DNA from: a bacterium
GTDB taxonomy: Bacteria > JACRDZ01 > JAJRWM01
Length of the DNA stretch: 18,260 nucleotides
Reading direction: 5' to 3'
NCBI GenBank assembly: GCA_024276815.1
Contig: JAJRWM010000018.1
Span: 1 to 18,260 of the forward strand
Shown here: in pieces, positions 12,861 to 18,260 of the stretch
Numbering within the stretch: position 1 is the stretch's first letter
Layout: each line of letters begins with the position of its first letter
Notes under the pieces: generated by a model
What the model was told of the DNA's origin: nothing
Database searches by the model: none
Seen by the model: the letters and a program-made list of their open reading frames with translations, nothing else
Translations under genes and position numbers: made by a program

Positions 12861-14651
12861 CTATTTTTTCAGACTGACGACTGTTGATAGCTGAGGTCTT
12901 TTCCGGTACAGTTCGTTGATTATAGCGTTTGCTTTTGTCAGGTCGTTTGTCGCTAAATAAATCTTTGCCAGGTCAAGGGAAACGCCGGTATCATAGCCGA
13001 CATCCAGGGCTTCGTTCAGCAAAGCCGCGGCCTTGGCAAACTTCTTGCGGCCGGAATAGTAGGCGGCCTGGTTTTGCCGGCGGTTAATAAGCAGGTACTG
13101 GTACCAGAAATCTTTTTGGGGAGATATTTTACTATAGCCCCGATAGGAGAAAGAGGAAAGTTTCAAATCAGGCGGAGCGGGATTTAACACATACAGAACA
13201 CCGTTTGATTTCAAGGGGATATCTGTCCTGTAAGGCGTAAGCCCTTTCCAGGTGAACTGAAGCGGTCTTTGGGCCAGTATTGACAGTTTGCGGTTTCGGT
13301 CGGAGTTGGCTTCCATTGTGGGGTATAGCCGGTAAAGGTCAGGCATATTAAGTTTATATGAAACATCGGGTCTGAGACTTTCAATCGTTTTCAGGTAAAG
13401 AATGCCGTACTGGGTAATATCTCCGCTGGTTATCAAATAGTAACAGGGGGCGGCTGATTTCAGGAAGGAGGACACGTGGTCATAGACAGCGTAGTTGTTC
13501 CTTTCGCTCGCTTGGGGGCTGAAACGCCACAGGTTCAAGACAATCAGGCAGGTAATCACCAATGGTTTTAAGTATTTTGAGCCGTAAAATTTATTTTGCT
13601 CGTCAAATACGGCTGAAAACAGCAACAGTAAGCCCAGGAACACCGGCGCGTATAAGTGCGCTCTGGGCAGGCGGGGCAGGGGCAGGTAGAGGAAAAAGCA
13701 GGGTATGATCAGCGCGATTAACAATATTCCCGTTCGGAAGTTGTTTTTGAGGCTAAGGTAAATCCCTATGATTAACAGGAAAACACCACCACTGGTAAAG
13801 GTGTCGGATAGATAGGCGAAGAAGTTTTTCGCGTTAACGAGTATCGTTTCAGGTTTTATTTGGGCCAGCAAATGAGCGTCTTTTTTGTTGCTGACGTGAT
13901 TGATGAAGTTGTTCAGATTAACCGTGTTCCCCCAGTTGAATAGCGGCTTGTTTACGGCTCTGAGCGGTAAATACAGAAAGATCACCAGCCCCAGCATGGC
14001 CGAGGTGATGAAGTACTTCTGGGCTTGTCTCCGGCGTCTTTGGCCGGCCGGCCAAAAGAATAATATGGCCGGCAAGGTAAATATGCTGGTAATATGCGCG
14101 CCAACGCCCAGAAAACAAAGAAACAGGGCGGTAAACATTGATCTCGCGGTGTTTTTTAACAACACGTATAGGAGCAGTGAAGTAATAAACAGTTGCAGGC
14201 TATACACTTCCGTAGCGGCGGTAATATTAATGAACGTTAACCCTGAGCCGAAAAACAACGACATCAGGAAGGCGTTAAAATGATTCAGCCGTAGTTCGAC
14301 AAGAAGCAAAAAAACAATCGCCAGGGTAAGTGAGCCAAAAAAAGCGGATAGTAAGTTTATCCTGAAAGCCTGGCTGCCCAGGGGCATGAACGAGAAGGAT
14401 TTACCAATCAGGCAGAACAGCGGCGAGCCTGGGGGGTGGGGGACTCCCATTACGACGGCGGCGGTTGTTAATTCTCCGCTATCGCCTAAAAAGATCGTAG
14501 GAGCCATTTTTTTCAGGAAGACGGCTAATGATATCAAAAAGACCAAAACGCAGATGACAAGGGATAAACGCTTCCGGGATTGATGATTTGGGCGGGTTTT
14601 TATAGTTATCATATTTGAAGACATTTTATTAGAATTTATAACTAACGGCAA
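12861..14651 (-). CDS. DUF2723 glycosyltransferase-like protein with TPR-like tail
   Basis: This is a second DUF2723 (GT-C-like) membrane protein, on the - strand and convergent with the first. I use TTG 14651 as start (596 residues) because AGGAGA lies 11 bases upstream; in-frame ATGs at 14624 and 14612 are alternatives without a ribosome site. After a basic cytoplasmic start, the first helix is at about 30-46, then the signature LGDSGELTTAA at 55-65 and GVPHPPGSPLF at 69-79. About ten helices follow. The C-terminus (about 531-596: YYSGRKKFAKAAALLNEALDVGY, then LAKIYLATNDLTKANAIINELY) is a TPR-like helical pair. It appears to be a single-gene transcript. It shares domain order with the 11082-12776 gene but is clearly diverged, so this is an old paralogue or an independent acquisition rather than a recent duplicate. 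Confidence 0.87.
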   Translation of the reverse strand: MPLVINSNKMSSNMITIKTRPNHQSRKRLSLVICVLVFLISLAVFLKKMAPTIFLGDSGELTTAAVVMGVPHPPGSPLFCLIGKSFSFMPLGSQAFRINLLSAFFGSLTLAIVFLLLVELRLNHFNAFLMSLFFGSGLTFINITAATEVYSLQLFITSLLLYVLLKNTARSMFTALFLCFLGVGAHITSIFTLPAILFFWPAGQRRRRQAQKYFITSAMLGLVIFLYLPLRAVNKPLFNWGNTVNLNNFINHVSNKKDAHLLAQIKPETILVNAKNFFAYLSDTFTSGGVFLLIIGIYLSLKNNFRTGILLIALIIPCFFLYLPLPRLPRAHLYAPVFLGLLLLFSAVFDEQNKFYGSKYLKPLVITCLIVLNLWRFSPQASERNNYAVYDHVSSFLKSAAPCYYLITSGDITQYGILYLKTIESLRPDVSYKLNMPDLYRLYPTMEANSDRNRKLSILAQRPLQFTWKGLTPYRTDIPLKSNGVLYVLNPAPPDLKLSSFSYRGYSKISPQKDFWYQYLLINRRQNQAAYYSGRKKFAKAAALLNEALDVGYDTGVSLDLAKIYLATNDLTKANAIINELYRKRPQLSTVVSLKK

Positions 14652-15214
14652 ACAATAAATTATCTCCTGGTTTCCTTGGAGCCTAAAAACCGGTCGGCAT
14701 TGATAACGATAATGTTTAAGGTTGGTTCAGGCTCAGGTTGAGCGAGTTGGCGTCCCGCAAAAACTCGACCAGTAAGACTATTTATGAATAAAATGCCATG
14801 TGTAGCAATCGTTTATGAAGTCAATAGCTCCAATACCTGGAAAAGAGCGTTAACAGGATCGCAATGTGTTGTTTCTGTGTAACTGCTGGCTATATAAGGT
14901 GATGTTAGCGCCTGCGATATGGCGTTATTCCTCAGAAAAAGGGGGGCTGGACTAAAAAAGCGCTAAAAATAATTGATCATAACGCTAAAAATAGAAGCAT
15001 ATATTTATATGTTATCGAGTGTAAAAAGACAAAGTAAATATTCTTAACTGTCAGGCAATTAAAAAATAAAACTATCCTGGCGCGGTATTATTTCTTTAAT
15101 ATTTATAATAATTCAAGTCGTATATCGTTTATTAGATATAATCATATAAATTAAATATTCCTGATTAGCAATAAGATAAAAAAAGTCAAATAAGTGATAT
15201 ATCGAGGTATTTAT
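14652..15214. other. AT-rich intergenic region
   Basis: No convincing gene lies in these 560 bases. They hold a candidate hairpin GGTTGAG/CTCGACC (about 14733-14770), an AGCGCC/GGCGTT-type hairpin near 14906-14926, phased CTAAAAA motifs (14952-14991), a perfect TATAAT (15137-15142) without a good -35, and a 32-codon open frame (14784-14882) with no ribosome site that may be meaningless. Base composition becomes markedly AT-rich from about 14940 onward, unlike the flanking genes. Confidence 0.5.
14952..14991 (+). promoter_or_regulatory. Helically phased CTAAAAA motifs
   Basis: CTAAAAA occurs at 14952-14958, 14963-14969 and 14985-14991, spaced 11 and 22 bases apart. The last two are part of a longer 11-base direct repeat, CGCTAAAAATA (14961-14971 and 14983-14993). 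Phased A-tracts bend DNA, and the repeats could be sites for a regulator. They lie about 220 bases upstream of the decayed antiterminator gene. Confidence 0.4.
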
Positions 15215-15592
15215 GTGGGAGAGTGGTTAGGTTTTATTTCTTGTGCCGAAACACGCCGGATTAAAAACGCACAGCGCTACTGTTCGCAAAATGATATTCA
15301 GGATTATCTGCCGGTTTTCAGGAGATATGACCGCAAGATAGGGGCCTTGGTTGCCATGCCTGTTTTGCTTTGGCGGAACAACCTCAAGCGGCGCGTTGTC
15401 GTAAGAATATCACCGAAAATCGCTTCTATTATTTTGCTTGATATGTTAAAAAATACAGAGTAAAAAAACAAGACATCTCTGACGTGTAATTATATAAATA
15501 CTAATCATAAAGTCATTCGCTGGGTAGGGGTTCTTAGAGCTGATTCAGAGAAAATATTGACTTCAGATAGAAACGCGTTTCAGAAAAAATAA
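15215..15592 (+). pseudogene. Decayed NusG/RfaH/UpxY-like antiterminator gene
   Basis: Starting at GTG 15215 behind CGAGG (7-base spacing), the frame reads MGEWLGF...AETRRIKNAQRY...DIQDYLPVFRRYDRK. This matches the layout of a NusG N-terminal (NGN) domain (W-x-V...R-x-E-x-x...L...G-x-x-x-YLP). The frame hits TAA at 15461. In the same frame it then continues with KVIRWVGVLRADSEKI, recalling the GVVRFVG..-P-I-x-x-x-E-I part of NGN, until a second TAA at 15590. The conserved FPGY-like core and the KOW domain are not recognisable. Specialised NusG paralogues (RfaH, LoaP, UpxY) antiterminate long polysaccharide operons and lie at their heads. This may be a relic of such an operon. A small intact 82-residue unknown protein (15215-15463) is the alternative. 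Confidence 0.4.
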
Positions 15593-15824
15593 TTACTTGC
15601 CAAAAAATAAAAAACTGACTACTGAGTCTAAAAAATATACTAATATTGATAATATCGTATGCGGATAAACAGGTACCAATTAACATATAAACTTAACAAG
15701 ATTGGCATATGGGGAAAACAAATATGATAAAAATTGTCAACTAAAACCGCAATATCTTGCCCTGTTTTAAAAACACACAGACGATTTTCAATATTGATTT
15801 GCGGAGATGTTACTATGAATTTAT
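15593..15824. other. AT-rich gap with gene-start-like fragments
   Basis: No complete gene is seen. An ATG with a typical gene start (MIKIVN) at 15724 stops after six codons. Another ATG at 15814, behind CGGAGA, opens into MNLFSAQALYQ but runs antisense through the end of the epimerase gene. Both may be scars of genes once transcribed from left to right. Confidence 0.35.
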
Positions 15825-16946
15825 TTAGCGCGCAAGCCCTTTATCAAATAAAATTTGGGTGGCTTCCTGGACGTGGTCATCAGCGACCTGTTCCCTTACC
15901 CAGGAGGATAAATCCTTTATTCCTTCGGTTGAAAAATCAATCTTTGGTTTATAGCCTAGCTCGGATTCGATTTTTCCGGTATCGGCGTAACAATGCCGAA
16001 TATCACCGGCCCTGAACTTGCCAATAATATCAGGCGCGAGGTCTTTCCCCAGGTTATCGCTTAATGTTTCAGCTATTTCTTTTATCGAGATGGGGGTTCC
16101 CGATCCGACGTTATAAACCTGGTAATTAGCGGTGTTGTCCATTAACGCCGTATAAATGGCTCTCGATATATCCTTAACGTGGATAAAGTCACGGCTTTGC
16201 CGGCCATCATCAAAGACAATCGGCCGGTGATTGTTCAGTAAGCGCGAGGAAAATATGGCCGCGACCCCGGTATAGGGGTTACTGAGCGCCTGTCTGGAAC
16301 CGTAAATGTTAAAAAAACGCAGGGCGGCAATGGGAATATTGTATGCTCTGCCGACTGAAAGGCTCATTTCTTCCTGATCCTTTTTCGAAATCGCGTAGAT
16401 CGAGGTTGGCTGCAGCGGTTTGCTTTCAGGGGTAGGGACAGGCTGGACTGGTTTCTGACAGGTCGGACAGTAAATTTGCCAGTCCCGGGCCGAAAACTGC
16501 TCTACGCTGCGAAGCGGCGGGTAAACAATGCCGCAATCATTACAATTATAGGTTCCTTCGCCATAAATCGACATTGAGGAGGCTACGATCATTTTCTTGA
16601 TTTTATGCTCTTTATTGGCCAAAATATCTAAAAGAATAGCGGTGCCAAGGGTGTTTACCTCAACGTAATGACGAATTTCATACATGCTTTGCCCAACGCA
16701 TACAGCGGCGGCTAAATGAACGATCGCTTCAGCGGACTGGATAACCTGACAAAAATTGTCGCTGTCCAGGATGTCGCCCTGAATAAAATGACAGTTGGAA
16801 TTTAAATAATCGGGAATCTTTTGCTCAGGTCCATGCACCTGGGGATCAAGGTTGTCATAAACAGTAACTTCGTGACCTTGCTCAACCAGATAGTCAACCA
16901 GGTGTGAACCGACAAAACCGGCTCCGCCGGTAACAAGTATTTTCAT
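15825..16946 (-). CDS. NAD-dependent sugar epimerase with zinc-ribbon insertion
   Basis: This 373-residue extended short-chain dehydrogenase/reductase is probably a nucleotide-sugar 4-epimerase. Visible motifs are the NAD-binding TGGAGFVGSH at 6-15, SSMSIYGEG at 123-131, the catalytic YAISK at 184-188, and RDFIHVKD at 252-259. An insertion between the serine and tyrosine motifs carries two CxxC pairs (C135/C138 and C160/C163) that look like a zinc ribbon. As I recall, the same insert (GEG.Y.C, then CP.C) occurs in dTDP-L-rhamnose 4-epimerase-like proteins, so a rhamnose/6-deoxytalose-type substrate is a reasonable guess, not a proof. GAGGTAA precedes the ATG. It follows the tautomerase gene by 25 bases and is likely co-transcribed from the ruvA promoter. 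It fits glycan synthesis together with the DUF2723 genes. Confidence 0.9.
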   Translation of the reverse strand: MKILVTGGAGFVGSHLVDYLVEQGHEVTVYDNLDPQVHGPEQKIPDYLNSNCHFIQGDILDSDNFCQVIQSAEAIVHLAAAVCVGQSMYEIRHYVEVNTLGTAILLDILANKEHKIKKMIVASSMSIYGEGTYNCNDCGIVYPPLRSVEQFSARDWQIYCPTCQKPVQPVPTPESKPLQPTSIYAISKKDQEEMSLSVGRAYNIPIAALRFFNIYGSRQALSNPYTGVAAIFSSRLLNNHRPIVFDDGRQSRDFIHVKDISRAIYTALMDNTANYQVYNVGSGTPISIKEIAETLSDNLGKDLAPDIIGKFRAGDIRHCYADTGKIESELGYKPKIDFSTEGIKDLSSWVREQVADDHVQEATQILFDKGLAR

Positions 16947-16971
16947 AAATTACCTCAAAATATTGGAATAA

Positions 16972-17157
16972 TCATGCTTCGCTGGATAATTTGCCTTTCA
17001 TGCCCCAGTTAGACTTAGGCACATCATCAATAATGATCCAGACATGATCTTCAGAAGTTCCGGTTGTTCGTACAACCGCGTCGGTAACCTCCCGCACCAG
17101 GGCTTTTTTTTGTTCATTGGTGCGTCCTTCATACATTCTGATCGTTACCAGGGGCAT
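16972..17157 (-). CDS. 4-oxalocrotonate tautomerase-like protein
   Basis: This 61-residue protein is of the 4-oxalocrotonate tautomerase family (PF01361), small homo- or hetero-hexameric enzymes that use the N-terminal proline (after Met removal) as catalytic base. The start MPLVTIRMYEGRTNEQKKALVREVT is typical, with P1 and R11 in canonical numbering conserved. Canonical R39 is replaced by tryptophan (VWIII) and F50 by tryptophan (NWGMKG), so activity on oxalocrotonate is doubtful; many such orphans act on other keto-enol substrates or are of unknown use. The ATG immediately abuts the ruvA stop codon (TAA then ATG), with GGAGGG inside the end of ruvA as ribosome site, so translation is probably coupled. 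No aromatic catabolism genes are nearby. Confidence 0.9.
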   Translation of the reverse strand: MPLVTIRMYEGRTNEQKKALVREVTDAVVRTTGTSEDHVWIIIDDVPKSNWGMKGKLSSEA

Positions 17158-17760
17158 TTAGTTCCCTCCTTTTTTCAACGCTTCTCGTATAATATCTTCG
17201 GTCGCGGTATTTTCATCGAGTTGGCCGACCGCTTTTTCCACTGATTTCCGGGCTTTGGGGAAGCTGTATCCCAGTGAGACCAAGGCGTCAATGGAGTCCT
17301 TGATCCGATTATCGCTGATAACTCCCGGGCCTGATTCGACAGTGACGCTGTCCCCCTGAAGGTCGATTTTACCTTTTAATTCCAGGATCAGTCTTTGAGC
17401 GGTTTTCTGGCCGATTCCGGAGATCGAGGTCAAAGTAGCCGTATCGGCGAAATTTACAGCGTTAACAAAGAGCGGTACGGAGATTGAGGAAAGGACGCTG
17501 ATGGCTCCCTTGGGTCCGAATCCGGAGATCGAGATAAGCTCCTGGAAGAGGCTCTTTTCTTCAATGGTTAAAAAGCCGTATAACTCGTGGGAATCTTCTT
17601 TAATGCAACAGTGGACGTTAATTTTGACTTGTTTGCCAAGTTGCGGCAATTTGCTGAAAGTGGAAAGCGGAATGGAGATTTCGTAGCCTATTCCGGCGAC
17701 TTCAAGCACTATTTTAGCCGGGTGCTTATCGATCAGCTTACCATAGAAGTATGCGTACAC
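17158..17760 (-). CDS. ruvA: Holliday junction branch migration protein RuvA
   Basis: RuvA binds Holliday junctions and loads the RuvB motor. From GTG 17760 the product has 200 residues, the usual RuvA length, and begins MYAYFYGKLIDK. GGGAGG lies just upstream, and the promoter identified at 17783-17811 rules out the longer open frame that starts at 17811. The domains are an OB fold at about 1-65, a first helix-hairpin-helix ISISGFGPKGAISVL at 76-90, a second ISGIGQKTAQRLILELKGKI at 113-132, a flexible acidic linker at about 134-152, and the RuvB-binding C-terminal domain (IDALVSLGYSFPKARKSVEKAV) at 157-178 and beyond. Neither ruvC nor ruvB adjoins it; a tautomerase and a sugar epimerase follow instead. 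This split arrangement is uncommon but not unknown. Confidence 0.96.
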   Translation of the reverse strand: MYAYFYGKLIDKHPAKIVLEVAGIGYEISIPLSTFSKLPQLGKQVKINVHCCIKEDSHELYGFLTIEEKSLFQELISISGFGPKGAISVLSSISVPLFVNAVNFADTATLTSISGIGQKTAQRLILELKGKIDLQGDSVTVESGPGVISDNRIKDSIDALVSLGYSFPKARKSVEKAVGQLDENTATEDIIREALKKGGN

Positions 17761-17782
17761 GTTACCTCCCCCAATTAATGGG

Positions 17783-17811
17783 AGTGTACCCTTTTTCCGG
17801 TCAAAAATCAA
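17783..17811 (-). promoter_or_regulatory. ruvA: Promoter of the ruvA operon
   Basis: On the - strand, TTGATT (17811-17806), a 17-base spacer, and TACACT (17788-17783) lie just upstream of the ruvA GTG, leaving a leader of roughly 15 bases. A near-palindromic CCCATTAATTGGG stretch covers the probable transcription start and could be an operator. Confidence 0.5.
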
Positions 17812-18241
17812 ATAAATTAAACGAAAGAGCGGTTCATTCTTGACCGGCTTGCGGAGTTTTCGAATGATTAACTTTACTTCTCAATTGTCTGCGAGTCGTG
17901 TCGCTCATCTTTTTGAAAAACGCAAAAAAACAGATATGGCAATATATTATAAAGATACTTGTTAAATAAACCCAAAAATAACTTTATGAATATCAGCTGT
18001 CGTCGGATTTTTTTTCTGGAATACTTTTTTTATAATCACCATACGCTCTGGTATTGATATCTCCACTTGTGAGTGGTTGGCTAAAATGTTAAACTTACCT
18101 GAGGTTTCGCCTTCATTCAATTACCTGGTTGGCCCTTTGTCAAATTAACTGTGATGCCTTATCCCGTAAGTTGTTTGGAAGGTTTTGGTTCGCTTCTGGA
18201 TGAGCTTGCATTAAATATACATATTGAAAGTAGAGGTCAGT
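17812..18241. other. Intergenic region, mostly uninterpreted
   Basis: There is no supported gene. It contains a run of eight or more T (18008-18015) and a perfect TATAAT (18031-18036) facing right but with only T-rich sequence at the -35 position. An open frame from ATG 18154 (MPYPVSCLEGFGSLLDELAL...) runs off the right edge without a ribosome site. Base composition is AT-rich. Confidence 0.4.
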
Positions 18242-18260
18242 ATGAGTTTAAACGTTACTC
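18242..18260 (+). CDS. Possible start of a gene cut by the window edge
   Basis: ATG 18242 follows AGAGG by five bases, a good ribosome site, and reads MSLNVT before the window ends. An overlapping frame from ATG 18154 is also open to the edge, so which frame is used cannot be decided here. No function can be given. Confidence 0.3.

Noticed and set aside
15076-15090. GGCGCGGTATTAT, weakly like an ops/JUMPstart element
   Set aside because: It lacks the GGCGGTAG core, and resemblance to three or four bases on each side is not enough, even near an RfaH-like relic.
15734-16015. Open frame on the + strand overlapping the epimerase end
   Set aside because: Most of it is antisense to conserved epimerase codons. 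Only its start region (15814) is of interest, as a possible scar, so it is not annotated as a gene.
1-18260. tRNA, rRNA, CRISPR or transposase genes
   Set aside because: I looked for T-loop-like GGTTCGA patterns, regularly spaced repeats and transposase motifs on both strands and saw none that hold up.

Overview
This window reads as chromosomal DNA from an uncultivated, probably anaerobic bacterium with an envelope rich in exported proteins. Genes start with ATG, GTG or TTG behind clear purine-rich ribosome sites. Several families here (ApbE, NusG domain II, Gx transporter, RseC-like, DUF4321) are common together in Clostridia-like bacteria, while the TolB-like protein and the DUF2723 proteins are also frequent in diderm candidate phyla. 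I cannot assign a phylum. I see no rRNA, tRNA, CRISPR array, intact transposase or prophage gene.

Region 1 (1-5400) holds environment-facing genes on the + strand: a secreted PstS-like binding protein behind a consensus promoter and a structured leader, a Cache-HAMP chemoreceptor, a class II aldolase with all four zinc/catalytic ligands, and an exported TolB-like beta-propeller that overlaps the aldolase gene. Region 2 (5400-8200) holds a small zinc-ribbon membrane protein, an exported ankyrin protein with exact 33-residue periodicity, and an exported protein with a formylglycine-enzyme-like C-lectin domain that lacks the catalytic cysteines.

After a hairpin-rich gap (8200-8510) comes Region 3 (8511-12852), a tightly packed six-gene operon: apbE (lipoprotein FMN transferase), a NusG-domain-II membrane protein, a Gx transporter, an RseC-like cysteine-cluster protein, a DUF4321 protein with an apparent frameshifted start, and a DUF2723 glycosyltransferase-like protein. 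It ends at a strong terminator. The first four genes fit a flavin-based extracytoplasmic redox module, with RNF-like or EET-like associations. A second DUF2723 gene converges on this operon from the - strand.

Region 4 (14652-15824) is AT-rich and almost gene-free. It carries helically phased CTAAAAA motifs and what I read as a decayed NusG/RfaH/UpxY-type antiterminator gene with an in-frame stop. That class of gene usually heads polysaccharide operons, so this may be the scar of one. Region 5 (15825-17811, - strand) is a compact operon of ruvA, a 4-oxalocrotonate-tautomerase-like gene and a nucleotide-sugar epimerase with an inserted zinc ribbon, driven by a good promoter just upstream of ruvA. 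The last 450 bases are mostly non-coding, and a gene may begin at the right edge.

The most notable observations are the ApbE/NusG-II/Gx/RseC operon, the structured leader before apbE with two mutually exclusive pairings, the relic of a second FGE-like C-terminus beside the intact gene, the decayed antiterminator, and the DUF4321 frameshift.
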